Source: Desulfobacterales bacterium
GTDB taxonomy: Bacteria; Desulfobacterota; Desulfobacteria; Desulfobacterales; SURF-7
Reading direction: 5' to 3'
DNA: 43,580 bases
Assembly: GCA_028277765.1 (NCBI GenBank)
Contig: JANQFQ010000146.1
Location: forward strand, 1-43,580
Shown: one piece after another, positions 26,041 to 34,376 of the stretch
Layout of the letters: every line of letters starts with the position of its first letter
How positions within the stretch are numbered: position 1 is the stretch's first letter
The notes under the pieces: model-generated
The model's database searches: none
What the model was told of the DNA's origin: nothing
The model's input: only the letters and a program-made list of their open reading frames with translations
Position numbers and translations under genes: made by a program

Positions 26041-26820
26041 TTATAAAATAGTCCCTCCATCGACTCTGATGATTTCACCGTTTACGTATGCACCGGCTTT
26101 TGACGCGAGGTAGATGGCGATGCCGGCCATATCTTCGGGGATACCGAGTCTGCCAAGGGGACACCGGGCAACCATTTTATCGCCTATTTTATCGATAACC
26201 GGTCCTGTCATCCTGGTCGGAAAGAAACCAGGGGCAACCGCGTTTACCAGGATTTGGTCTGCGGCAAGCTCCTTTGCAATTACTTCTGTAAGATGATGCA
26301 GGGCGGCCTTGCTCGCGGCATAAGAATACGTCTGCAAGTGCGGCACATGAAGCGCGTCTATGGATCCCATGTTGATAACACGGGCTGGATCTTCAGGTGA
26401 CGCGGCTTTTTTCAGCAGGGGGAGAAGCTCACGGGTAAGGTGAAATACGCCTTTAACATTTAGTGACAACACACGTTCCCATACCTTTTCATCATGAGTT
26501 TCAAATGATGCGCTCCAGGCGACACCGGCATTGTTGACCAGGATGGGCAGAGAGTCTTCACGCTCTTTGAGTTCGTTGGCCAGCTTTATTACCCCTTCTT
26601 CACTTCCCACATCACCTGGCAGAGAAATACACTCACCGTACTGGGACAGGTCCGCAGCCACTTCATCGCATACTTCTGCCTTTCGGGATGCGACATATAC
26701 TTTGACGCCGTTTTTTACATAAGCTTCGGCGATCATCAGGCCGATACCCACTGATCCGCCTGTTATCAGCGCTGTTTTCCCCTTGATTGAAAACAGGGAT
26801 TCTAATGACATGTTGTCCAT
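26041..26820 (-). CDS. Short-chain dehydrogenase/reductase
   Basis: A 259-residue classical SDR, NAD(P)H-dependent oxidoreductase of a secondary alcohol or ketone. Cofactor motif TGGSVGIG (about 20-27), NNAG near 92, catalytic Ser then Tyr-x-x-x-Lys (MGSIDALHVPHLQTYSYAASK) and the C-terminal VNGEIIRVDGG are all present. The segment after the active site (APGFFPTRMTGPVIDKIGDKM) resembles RhlG/FabG-like members. In the cluster it could oxidise a ring hydroxyl group, the role played by IpdF in steroid breakdown, but that is inference. ATG at 26820 has GGAGG upstream. Confidence 0.88.
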   Translation of the reverse strand: MDNMSLESLFSIKGKTALITGGSVGIGLMIAEAYVKNGVKVYVASRKAEVCDEVAADLSQYGECISLPGDVGSEEGVIKLANELKEREDSLPILVNNAGVAWSASFETHDEKVWERVLSLNVKGVFHLTRELLPLLKKAASPEDPARVINMGSIDALHVPHLQTYSYAASKAALHHLTEVIAKELAADQILVNAVAPGFFPTRMTGPVIDKIGDKMVARCPLGRLGIPEDMAGIAIYLASKAGAYVNGEIIRVDGGTIL

Positions 26821-26903
26821 TTTTAGACCTCCTTTAGAAAAAATTAAGTGCTTTTAAATTGTTTTATTGCTAACATAAGTACAATATTATTGAGTTATTT
26901 TTT

Positions 26904-27071
26904 AAATCCGAAATCCGAATATCGAAATCCGAAACAAATTCGAATATTAAATTTTCAAATGCTCAAAACGCTAAAATCTTTAATGCGAAATTGAAGCCTT
27001 TTAAGTTTTGAACATTTGAGTTTTAGTCATTTAATATTGTTTCGGATTTCGAGTTTCGTGCTTCGAATTTT
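26904..27071. repeat. Long hairpin repeat family 'CCGAAATCCGAA', copy A
   Basis: A long imperfect inverted repeat: the left arm (ccgaaatccgaatatcgaaatccgaaac ... ttcaaatgctcaaaac) is mirrored by the right arm (gttttgaacatttgag ... gtttcggatttcgagtttcg). Copies of the same family lie at 28817-28980, 29878-30046 and 35588-35748. It sits in the 341-base gap between the ligase and SDR genes; the remaining bases 27072-27161 hold only a short imperfect repeat of caatagccgcatc/gatgcggctattg (about 27092-27137) that can form a terminator-like hairpin. Confidence 0.85.
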
Positions 27072-27161
27072 CAAAATGCTGAAATAAAACAATAGCCGCA
27101 TCATCAAGATTCACTGTATAGAAGATGCGGCTATTGAATTTAGTGCTTATAGCATTTTGTT

Positions 27162-28781
27162 TTATTTCTCAACCCGTTTAATCTCCTGGTCTGGTTTTGT
27201 GACCGGGATTTCAACAACGTCATCCATGTTGATCTCTTTTCTCAGCAGGAACTTCTGGATCCTGAATGTCGGTGTCTTTGGGAAGCTTTTGACATAAACC
27301 CAGTACCGTGGGACCTTGTAGTAAGCTACTCTGTCCTTGGCCCACTGCGCGAGTTCTTCAAATTCAGGCGCATCAGCGCCTTCATTAAGGATCAGGCACG
27401 CCAGGATTTCTTCTTCGGCCAGGTCTGATTCAACTGCGACACAGGCTGTCTCAGCAATGGCGTCATGCTCGGTAAGCGCATCCTGTACCTCAAAGCTGGA
27501 GATTACTTTGCCCCTTCTGCGGATGATGTCCTTTTTCCTGTCTGTAAACCAGTAGATCCCGTCTTCATCCATGTAGCCGTTGTCGCCGGTATGCAACCAA
27601 CCGCCCTTTAAGGTATCTTCTGTGGCTTCGGGATTCTTGTAATATCCGAGGAGCATCGTTGGGGCACGGGCGCAGATCTCGCCTATTTCGCCCTGAGGAA
27701 GCGTATTGTCTTCTTCATCGACAATCTTTATTTCAGTGAATTCATACGGCAGTCCCAAAGCGCCGGGTTTCCTGAGCGGCGGATAATTAACCAGGAGCCT
27801 ACCGTTCTCAGTTTGTCCCAGTCCGTCATAGATGGTTGTGTTGAAGCGTTCCTCAAAAGGTTCCATCACGCGCTTGGGAGTCATAAATGCCCAAATTACA
27901 CGAACATCATGGTCCTTATCATTCGGCTGCTCATCGAAGTTCATAAGCATGGCCGGAATAGCGCCGATGGCAAACACAAAGGTAGCCTTGCATTCCCTAG
28001 CCTGATCCCAGAATTTTGATGCGCTGAAGTAGCGGATGACCGTACAGGGGATGCATCCGTGAAGGCATCCCATGATCCCGTGCCATAGGGCAACGCCATG
28101 GAAAATCGGAGTGATCAGCATGATCCTGTCCTTTTTCCCAAGCCTGTATGACCAGTTTGAAAGCGCGCCGTAGCAGACCTTGTATCTGTGACTGATCAGA
28201 ACGCCCTTTGGAAAGGCAGTTGATCCTGAAGTGTAGATCATGGTGGCAGGGTCGTCTATTTCCATTTCTACTTCTGGCTGTGTTTCAGGATATTTGTCGA
28301 TGAATTCAAAGTAGTCCATGACACCCTCTACATCTGTATCACCCATGCAGAGAATCTTCCTATCATCTTTAAGTTCCCACACATCAAGGATATGCGGCAG
28401 ATGGTCAGGATCAGTGATAACAGTTTTTGTTTCTGAATGATCAAGGATGTACTGAAGTTCTTTGTCCCTGAAAGCATTGTTCACAGGAAGCTCAATCGCG
28501 CCTGATGTTACAATACCAAAGAAGGCTGCCACATGCTCATCCGTGTTTGGGAGCATGATCATGACGATTTCACCTTTTTTGACACCAAGGTCGATGAGGC
28601 CGTTAGCCAGCCGGTTCGCTTTTTTGTAGATGTCAGAAATCGTATTGGTCTTGCCTTCGAAAATGATGTACTCTTGGTCAGGATGTTCCTCTGCCCGTTG
28701 TCTGAGAAGCGTTGGAATGGTTACATAGTCGAAGCCCGGAACTATCGGTACAAGTCCGGGGTAATCCATTGAAGTTTTCAT
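27162..28781 (-). CDS. CaiC-like acyl-CoA ligase (AMP-forming)
   Basis: A 539-residue adenylate-forming enzyme that activates a carboxylic acid to its CoA thioester at the expense of ATP. Motifs: P-loop YTSGSTAFPKG, YDGLGQTENGR, and GWLHTGDNGYMDEDGIYWFTDRKKDIIRRRGKVISSFEVQDAL. Overall it resembles crotonobetaine/carnitine-CoA ligases (CaiC-like) rather than benzoate-CoA ligases. The usual C-terminal catalytic lysine (Gly-Lys) position reads Phe-Arg507 (PKTPTFRIQK), a change seen in part of this subfamily. ATG 28781 follows GGAGG. It is the only ligase in the window, so it is the natural entry step of the pathway (inference). Confidence 0.85.
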   Translation of the reverse strand: MKTSMDYPGLVPIVPGFDYVTIPTLLRQRAEEHPDQEYIIFEGKTNTISDIYKKANRLANGLIDLGVKKGEIVMIMLPNTDEHVAAFFGIVTSGAIELPVNNAFRDKELQYILDHSETKTVITDPDHLPHILDVWELKDDRKILCMGDTDVEGVMDYFEFIDKYPETQPEVEMEIDDPATMIYTSGSTAFPKGVLISHRYKVCYGALSNWSYRLGKKDRIMLITPIFHGVALWHGIMGCLHGCIPCTVIRYFSASKFWDQARECKATFVFAIGAIPAMLMNFDEQPNDKDHDVRVIWAFMTPKRVMEPFEERFNTTIYDGLGQTENGRLLVNYPPLRKPGALGLPYEFTEIKIVDEEDNTLPQGEIGEICARAPTMLLGYYKNPEATEDTLKGGWLHTGDNGYMDEDGIYWFTDRKKDIIRRRGKVISSFEVQDALTEHDAIAETACVAVESDLAEEEILACLILNEGADAPEFEELAQWAKDRVAYYKVPRYWVYVKSFPKTPTFRIQKFLLRKEINMDDVVEIPVTKPDQEIKRVEK

Positions 28782-28816
28782 ATTACCTCCCTATAAAAAA
28801 TTTGGTAAAATTTTTC

Positions 28817-28980
28817 AAATCCGAAATTCGAAATTCGAAATCCGAAACAAATTCGAATATTAAAATCTTAAATGTTCAAAACATTATGATACATTAGTAT
28901 GAAGTTGATTTTAGAGTTTTGAACATTTGAATCTTTATCATTTAATATTGTTTCGTGCTTCGATATTCGTGCTTCGAGTT
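28817..28980. repeat. Long hairpin repeat family 'CCGAAATCCGAA', copy B
   Basis: Same family as copy A: left arm ccgaaattcgaaattcgaaatccgaaac, right arm gttttgaacatttgaatc ... tttaatattgtttcgtgcttcg. It fills the gap between the upstream enoyl-CoA hydratase gene and the ligase gene. Confidence 0.85.
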
Positions 28981-29055
28981 TGTCCCGAAATATATATTAT
29001 CCAGTCTAAAATAGCTGGTTATTTGTATTTAAGAAACGGTTTATTGTCAAGCCCA

Positions 29056-29838
29056 CTATTCGTCTTCAAACTCAGCTTCCCTTTTTTCAAGAAAGGCTGA
29101 AACACCTTCCTGGAAATTCTTATGGGTTGAGAGCGCGCCGAATGTTTCTGATTCAAATATCAGGGCGGAATTCAGATCCATATTGGTACCCACATTGACC
29201 AGCTTCTTCATGGCAGTAATGGCAGTGGGTGATTTTTCTGCCAGTTTTTCCGCCATTTTTTTAGCTTCGTTTAACGCCTCTCCGTTTGGAACTACTTTGT
29301 TCGCAAGACCTAAGTTATACGCTTCATCTGCTTTTATCCGTCGTCCCAGGAACAGGATCTCTTTTGCTCTTCCCATGCCGATAAGACGGGGAAACTTCTG
29401 TGTGCCTGTGCCTGCCGGGAGCGCGCCAATGTCAACCTCAGGGACGCCAATGGACGCGCTTTCCGCAAATACCCTCAAGTCACACGCCAGGGACAGTTCG
29501 CAGCCACCGCCCAACGCAAAACCCTCTATGGCGGCGATAACCGGCTTCTTAAGATTTTCCACTTTCTGGAACAAACGCTGAAAGGTCTGGCTGAAATTGA
29601 TGGCCAGGGCAGCGGTGGTCATCTGCTTTACTTCATTGATATCAGCACCTGCGCAGAAGAGTTTTTCATTCCCTGTAAAGATGATAACACGGATATTTTT
29701 ATCCGCCACAGCATCATCCAAGGCAGCGGTTATATCCTCCCTGGCCTGTGCGTTCATAGCATTCAGCTTTTTGGGACGATTAAGGGCGATAATCGCAATT
29801 CTACCTTCCTTGTCATAATTTATGGTTTCGTAAGACAT
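29056..29838 (-). CDS. Enoyl-CoA hydratase (crotonase), first paralogue
   Basis: A 260-residue crotonase that adds water to a 2-enoyl-CoA. Both catalytic glutamates are present: Glu114 (GGGCELSLACD) and Glu134 (GVPEVDIGALP). The oxyanion region FCAGADINEV is normal. The following PAGTGTQKFPRLIG deviates slightly from the usual PGAGGTQRLPR. It is shorter than the ring-hydrolysing crotonases BadI/Oah, so I take it as an ordinary hydratase. ATG at 29838 with GGAGG upstream; hairpin repeats lie on both sides of the gene. Confidence 0.9.
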   Translation of the reverse strand: MSYETINYDKEGRIAIIALNRPKKLNAMNAQAREDITAALDDAVADKNIRVIIFTGNEKLFCAGADINEVKQMTTAALAINFSQTFQRLFQKVENLKKPVIAAIEGFALGGGCELSLACDLRVFAESASIGVPEVDIGALPAGTGTQKFPRLIGMGRAKEILFLGRRIKADEAYNLGLANKVVPNGEALNEAKKMAEKLAEKSPTAITAMKKLVNVGTNMDLNSALIFESETFGALSTHKNFQEGVSAFLEKREAEFEDE

Positions 29839-29877
29839 TGTTTCCTCCCTAATCTATGAACCCACAAAGAATTCATA

Positions 29878-30046
29878 AATCCGAAATCCGAATATCGAAA
29901 TCCGAAACAAATCCGAATATCTAATACCAAAATGTTCAAAACATTGTAAAACGCATTATTAAAAAACTGAATTCTTGAGAGTTTTGAACATTTTAATTTT
30001 GGTCATTTGATATTGTTTCGGATTTCGTGCTTTGTGCTTCGAATTT
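29878..30046. repeat. Long hairpin repeat family 'CCGAAATCCGAA', copy C
   Basis: The clearest copy: left arm ccgaaatccgaatatcgaa ... ctaataccaaaatgttcaaaac and right arm gttttgaacattttaattttgg ... gtttcggatttcg pair over about 60 bases with few mismatches. It lies between the thiolase gene and the first crotonase gene. Confidence 0.88.
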
Positions 30047-30112
30047 TATTATAGTCTCCTGCCTATAAAGTTTAATTTAAAAAGCATCATGTTCATAAAA
30101 GTGTATAAATGT

Positions 30113-31324
30113 TTAAACTTTTATCAGGCACGCATCTGCCTGTGCCAGTCCGCCGCAGATAGCGCCTGCTGCGTAGCCTCCACCCCTACGGCGGAGCTCA
30201 TACATCAGGTTCATCATGATCCTGGCGCCTGAAGCGGTGTTTGCATGTCCGATGGCTATGGCACTGCCGTTAATATTTGTCTTCTCTCGAAGCGCTTCAG
30301 CTTTTGCCTTGTCTTTGTCAGCCATAACCAGAGTGCTAACCAGAGGCATGGCCGCGAAAGCTTCATTAATTTCAATAATCTCAAGATCGTCCTGGGAAAC
30401 ATCTGTATCTTCAAGCATACCATTGATGGCAACACCGGGTGCTTCAGCTATCTTGTCAGGCGCCACTGCAATGGATACCATTTTTACCACAGTCCCGAGT
30501 ACTTCAAGACCGAGTTCGTCTGCTTTCTCTTTTGTCATCATGAGAAGGGCGGTAGCACCGTCATTCAAGCCGGGTGCGTTTCCTGCTGTTATGGCTCTGG
30601 TACCGAAAATCGGTTTCAGCTTTGCCAGCATTTCAACACTCGCGTTTGACCTGTACTGTTCATCGATTTCAAGAATGATTGGATCACCCTTTCTTTGAGG
30701 GACCTCAAAAGGTTCCATTTCATCCTTGAATTTCCCTTCTTCATAAGCCTTGCCGTAGTTCTGGTGACTTCTTACTGACCATTCATCCATCTCTTCACGG
30801 GTAACGCCCCATTCATGGGCTACATCATCAGCATCAACCGCAACAGGATTATAGTCTTTATATCCCAGTTTAAAACAAGGGTCTTCCATGTTCTGATCAC
30901 CAATACGGAAACCGCTGGCTCGCATTCCTCTGACAATCAGCGGGATCTGGCTAAAAGATGTAGCCCCGCCGGCGATAGCTGTGTCGATCTCACCAAGCTG
31001 TAAGGCCATGGTTGCCAGTTTAGCCGCGCTCATGGCTGAAACGCACGCCTTGTCAAGACTGATGGATGGTGTTTCCGCAGGAAGACCCGCTTTCAGCAGT
31101 GTCTGCCTGGCAGCAACAGGAGTAAAAACATCCTTGCATACGGATGTGTCGCCTACTCCCCAAAACACTTCATCCACTTTATCACTATCCAGGTTAACCC
31201 GTTTTAATACATCGACCATGGGTTTGGCGCCAAGGTCAAAATAATCGACATCCTTAAGTGTGCCGCAGTAACGGCCAAAAGGAGTCCTACACGCACTAAC
31301 AATTACTATTTCTTTATCACTCAC
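30113..31324 (-). CDS. Acetyl-CoA acyltransferase (classical thiolase)
   Basis: A 403-residue thiolase that cleaves a 3-oxoacyl-CoA with CoA. Nucleophile Cys94 (LDKACVSAMSA), NEAFA near 320, His360 (AIAIGHANTASG) and Cys390 (AICGG) give a complete active site. The GHANTASG loop replaces the common GHPxGASG. The start is GTG at 31324. The next gene downstream in transcription is separated by hairpin copy C; the upstream 3-hydroxyacyl-CoA dehydrogenase ends 16 bases before, so the two form a tight pair for successive beta-oxidation steps. Confidence 0.9.
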   Translation of the reverse strand: MSDKEIVIVSACRTPFGRYCGTLKDVDYFDLGAKPMVDVLKRVNLDSDKVDEVFWGVGDTSVCKDVFTPVAARQTLLKAGLPAETPSISLDKACVSAMSAAKLATMALQLGEIDTAIAGGATSFSQIPLIVRGMRASGFRIGDQNMEDPCFKLGYKDYNPVAVDADDVAHEWGVTREEMDEWSVRSHQNYGKAYEEGKFKDEMEPFEVPQRKGDPIILEIDEQYRSNASVEMLAKLKPIFGTRAITAGNAPGLNDGATALLMMTKEKADELGLEVLGTVVKMVSIAVAPDKIAEAPGVAINGMLEDTDVSQDDLEIIEINEAFAAMPLVSTLVMADKDKAKAEALREKTNINGSAIAIGHANTASGARIMMNLMYELRRRGGGYAAGAICGGLAQADACLIKV

Positions 31325-31340
31325 GTTTCACCTGCCTTTA

Positions 31341-32192
31341 TTATTTTGAATAATCATAAAAACCTTTGCCGGTTTTTCTGCCAAGATGTTGTGCTCTTAC
31401 CATTTGTTTAAGGAGCGGGGCAGGGTGGTACCTGTCGCCGTACTCTTCTTCCATTGTCTCTAGAACGTGCAGGAGAATGTCAGCGCCTGCAAGGTCGATC
31501 AGTTCGCAAGGTCCCATGGGAAAGTTGAGGCATGTCTTGATGATCGCGTCAATGTCCGCGGGTTTGTTTCCGTCCATAACACACTTGACAGCTTCGTTCA
31601 GCATGACATCAAGAACGCGGCTTGCCACAAAACCAGCGTAGTCACGGGCAACGTTCGGTTCTTTTCCCAGACTGCGGATAAAGTCCATGGTGATGTCGAG
31701 TGTTTCATCTGATGTTTCCATGCCGGGAATAATTTCAACACCCCGCATCAAAGGAACAGGATTCATGAAATGGGTGCCGATTATTTTATCCCGCCTGTTG
31801 GTTCCTGTGGCAATTGCACTGATGGGAAGACTGGATGTGTTGGAACCGAATATGGTTGCTTCACCGCATATTTCGTCCAGCTTTCCAAACAGCTCTTTTT
31901 TTACACCCAGGTTTTCAAAAACCGCTTCTACAATATAATCAGCATCTGAAGCGTCATTGAGATCGAGTGTGGGTGTAATCCTGCCCATAATCTCTTTTTT
32001 TTCTTCTTCGGTTTTCTTCTCTCTTTTTACAAATCTTTGCAGGCTCCCTTCAATGGTTTGCATTCCATTATCAACAAATTCCTGCTTGAGATCATACATC
32101 TTCACTTCATAACCATTGTCGGCTGCTACCTGGACAATCCCATTGCCCATTGCACCAGCCCCTGTCACAAAAACTTTTTTTATGCTTGTCAT
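31341..32192 (-). CDS. 3-hydroxyacyl-CoA dehydrogenase (HbdA-type), first
   Basis: A 283-residue NAD-dependent 3-hydroxyacyl-CoA dehydrogenase. Rossmann motif GAGAMG near the N-terminus (VFVTGAGAMGNGIVQVA), the catalytic His in GTHFMNPVPLM and the C-terminal domain start ASRVLDVMLNEA, ending GRKTGKGFYDYSK, are all present, and the length matches the short bacterial 3-hydroxybutyryl-CoA dehydrogenase type. ATG 32192 is preceded by AAAGGAGG. It precedes the classical thiolase by 16 bases. Confidence 0.92.
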   Translation of the reverse strand: MTSIKKVFVTGAGAMGNGIVQVAADNGYEVKMYDLKQEFVDNGMQTIEGSLQRFVKREKKTEEEKKEIMGRITPTLDLNDASDADYIVEAVFENLGVKKELFGKLDEICGEATIFGSNTSSLPISAIATGTNRRDKIIGTHFMNPVPLMRGVEIIPGMETSDETLDITMDFIRSLGKEPNVARDYAGFVASRVLDVMLNEAVKCVMDGNKPADIDAIIKTCLNFPMGPCELIDLAGADILLHVLETMEEEYGDRYHPAPLLKQMVRAQHLGRKTGKGFYDYSK

Positions 32193-32262
32193 GTAAAGCC
32201 TCCTTTATTTAAAAAACTAAAATTTTTTTACTTACTATTATTTATTTTGTTCTAGCAAAGCG

Positions 32263-32343
32263 ATGCTAGATGCTGGATCCTAGATACTAGATGCAGGATG
32301 CTAGATTTTTTATCCCGTATCCAACATCTAGTATCCAGGATCT
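32263..32343. repeat. 'gatactagatgc' inverted repeat element, copy 1
   Basis: The element reads atgctagatgctggatcctagatactagatgcagg ... ccaacatctagtatccaggatc; the two halves are reverse complements over about 20 bases (gatcctagatactagatg against catctagtatccaggatc). A shorter relative lies at 33205-33245 on the other side of the second crotonase gene. Confidence 0.65.
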
Positions 32344-32349
32344 GTTTGT

Positions 32350-33132
32350 TTATTCCCCCTTAAACTCCGGATCCCTTTTTTCTATAAACGCCTTAAACCC
32401 TTCCTTCTGGTCTTCAGTTGCAAAGCATTGTCCAAAAATCTCAATTTCATAAGCCAGGGCAGACGGGAGGTCAAGGTTCCTGCCGGTGTTAACCACATCC
32501 TTCAATAGGCCCATAATCACAGTAGATTTGCTGGCGATAATTGAGGCTGTTTTCATTGCCTCATCCATCAGTTCTTCTGGCGGCACAACACTGTTGAGCA
32601 GGCCAATAGTTAATGATGTTTCGGCATTGATGATTTTCCCTGTGAAGAGAATGCCCTTGGCTATAGATGAGCCCACAAGCCTGACAAGCCGCTGGGTGCC
32701 GCCTGCGCCGGGAATCACAGCGAGGTTGATTTCAGGCTGCCCCAGTTTAGCTTTTTCTGATCCGATCCTAAGATCGCAGGCCATGGCAAGCTCACACCCG
32801 CCACCAAGGGCAAATCCGTTAATCGCTGCGATCACCGGTTTTTTCAGGGTTTCGATTTTATCAAGGGTCTTTTTGACACCAAGAGCGAATTCGCGGGCGC
32901 CATTACAGTTCAGGGTTTCCATCTCCTTTATATCTGTGCCTGCAGCAAATGCTTTCTCTCCGCTGCCGGTGATAATCACAGCGTTGACCTCATTATCATT
33001 TTCAACCTCTGTTATAACAGCGTAAAGATCGCTGAATACCTGGCTGTTCAGGGCGTTCAGCGCATCAGGTCGGTTAAGTGTGATAATACCCACCTTGTCC
33101 TTTTTTTCATACAAAATTGTCTCGTAACTCAT
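32350..33132 (-). CDS. Enoyl-CoA hydratase (crotonase), second paralogue
   Basis: A 260-residue crotonase of the same length as the other copy, again with both glutamates (Glu114 in GGGCELAMACD, Glu134 in GQPEINLAVIPGAGGTQRL). Its active-site loops are fully canonical, so it is the better candidate for a standard enoyl-CoA hydratase of this cluster. It is framed by two copies of the gatactagatgc repeat. ATG at 33132; the ribosome site is modest. Confidence 0.92.
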   Translation of the reverse strand: MSYETILYEKKDKVGIITLNRPDALNALNSQVFSDLYAVITEVENDNEVNAVIITGSGEKAFAAGTDIKEMETLNCNGAREFALGVKKTLDKIETLKKPVIAAINGFALGGGCELAMACDLRIGSEKAKLGQPEINLAVIPGAGGTQRLVRLVGSSIAKGILFTGKIINAETSLTIGLLNSVVPPEELMDEAMKTASIIASKSTVIMGLLKDVVNTGRNLDLPSALAYEIEIFGQCFATEDQKEGFKAFIEKRDPEFKGE

Positions 33133-33204
33133 GTGGTGTCCTCATTATATGGTCAAAGTTTACTAAATTTATGTGTTACCAAATTATTTATGCAATTAAC
33201 TTAA

Positions 33205-33245
33205 TGATACTAGATGTTTTTATCCAGCATCGAGTATCTAGGATC
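33205..33245. repeat. 'gatactagatgc' inverted repeat element, copy 2
   Basis: gatactagatgtttttatccagcatcgagtatctaggatc: gatactagat pairs with its near reverse complement gagtatcta. Short relative of the element at 32263-32343. Confidence 0.55.
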
Positions 33246-33272
33246 ATCTTCTTAAAGCCGGTATCCTGTTTG

Positions 33273-34109
33273 TTACTTAATCCAGACGCCATCCTTCTTA
33301 TATTCGGCGCTCATCTCTTTTATCTTTTCCCGTTTTTTCGGGTAATCCTTCTGCTTGCCCATCAGGAAACCTAAATGATGGTTCCTGTCTCCAAGGGTGT
33401 TCAATTCGCTTGAGGACGTCAGGCCGATGTCTATAGCAGCTTCATCGTTATTTACGGTGAGTGTGCCCTGGTTCTGACAGACAAGGCATTCGACGCTTTC
33501 TTCAATAAATTTAAAAGACTGCGAACCGCATATGCTGCACCTTTTACCGTCACGAACGACTTCCTGCCTTGGGGCGAACAGCAGGCTTCCCAGCTCTTTT
33601 GCTGTTTCATGGTGCTCCTCACTGATCAGGATTTCACCCCGTCCGCCGGCAAGGATCTGTGCTTCACCAACAATATCCATCCCTAGAGTCATGGCTGCGC
33701 TGCCTAGGGCTGCTGATGTATACCCATCTTTCCCTTTAATGCCCAGGGGGATGACAATTAGGCACGGTTTGCCGATAAACTGTTCAAACCGAGGGTAGAT
33801 CATGCAGATCCTGTCAACGATCATTTTAATAATCCCTGTGGGTCCGAAAAAGTAGACAGGAACCGAAAGGATCACCCCGTCAGCTTTTGCCAGTGCATCA
33901 AGAAAGACTTCCATGTCATCATCCTGAACGCATCTCCCTTCCCTGGAAAGACATTTGTAGCATCCCAGGCACGGTTCAATATTTAAATCGCTTGCCCTCA
34001 GCAGGTTAAGCGAATGTTCCTCAGGTATCTGACGACTGATCATCTTTACCGCCAGCTCGGAATTCCCCATCTTCCGGGTGGAACCTATTATACCGAGGAC
34101 TTGCTTCAT
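33273..34109 (-). CDS. NADPH-dependent FMN reductase-like flavodoxin-fold protein with zinc ribbon
   Basis: A 278-residue protein. The first about 180 residues are an iron-sulfur-flavoprotein/FMN-reductase type flavodoxin fold: GIIGSTRKMGNSELAV phosphate loop, CLGCYKCLSREGRCVQDDDM cysteine cluster (a 4Fe-4S-like spacing as in archaeal iron-sulfur flavoproteins) and SVPVYFFGPTGIIK. A zinc-ribbon-like pair (CSICGS ... CLVC) follows near residues 200-220. It likely moves electrons from the acyl-CoA dehydrogenase or toward the ring reductase, which is inference from its place between those genes. Confidence 0.8.
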   Translation of the reverse strand: MKQVLGIIGSTRKMGNSELAVKMISRQIPEEHSLNLLRASDLNIEPCLGCYKCLSREGRCVQDDDMEVFLDALAKADGVILSVPVYFFGPTGIIKMIVDRICMIYPRFEQFIGKPCLIVIPLGIKGKDGYTSAALGSAAMTLGMDIVGEAQILAGGRGEILISEEHHETAKELGSLLFAPRQEVVRDGKRCSICGSQSFKFIEESVECLVCQNQGTLTVNNDEAAIDIGLTSSSELNTLGDRNHHLGFLMGKQKDYPKKREKIKEMSAEYKKDGVWIK

Positions 34110-34149
34110 TTTTCGTAAAAGAGCGATTTATAATACAATTGTAAAAAAA

Positions 34150-34375
34150 GTGCCTAAAGTTACAAGTGCCTAAAGTGAATGTATCGCTTCGCTCTTCCTT
34201 ATTATATTTTAAAAAAGTCAAAACCCTTAACTTAGGGAAAGTCATTATTTATTTAAATGCCTCAAGTTCTTAAAGTTGTTGTATCGCTTCGCACTGTCAT
34301 TCTTTATAAACACAATAAAACTGGTAGAATTCCATAACTTAAGGCACTTGTAACTTATAACTTAAGACACTTTGT
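34150..34375. repeat. Imperfect repeats 'gcctaaagt / gtatcgcttcgc'
   Basis: The 267-base gap carries two similar direct copies (gtgcctaaagtgaatgtatcgcttcgctctt at about 34168-34198 and cctcaagttcttaaagttgttgtatcgcttcgcactg at about 34260-34297) and a stretch near its right end (aacttaaggcacttgtaacttataacttaag, 34334-34364) that is the inverse of the left-end gttacaagtgcctaaagt. It may be a composite small repeat. Confidence 0.55.
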
Positions 34376-34376
34376 G

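Noticed and set aside
30216..30698. 160-codon plus-strand frame opposite the thiolase gene
   Set aside because: Shadow of the thiolase; serine-rich antisense translation without start signal.
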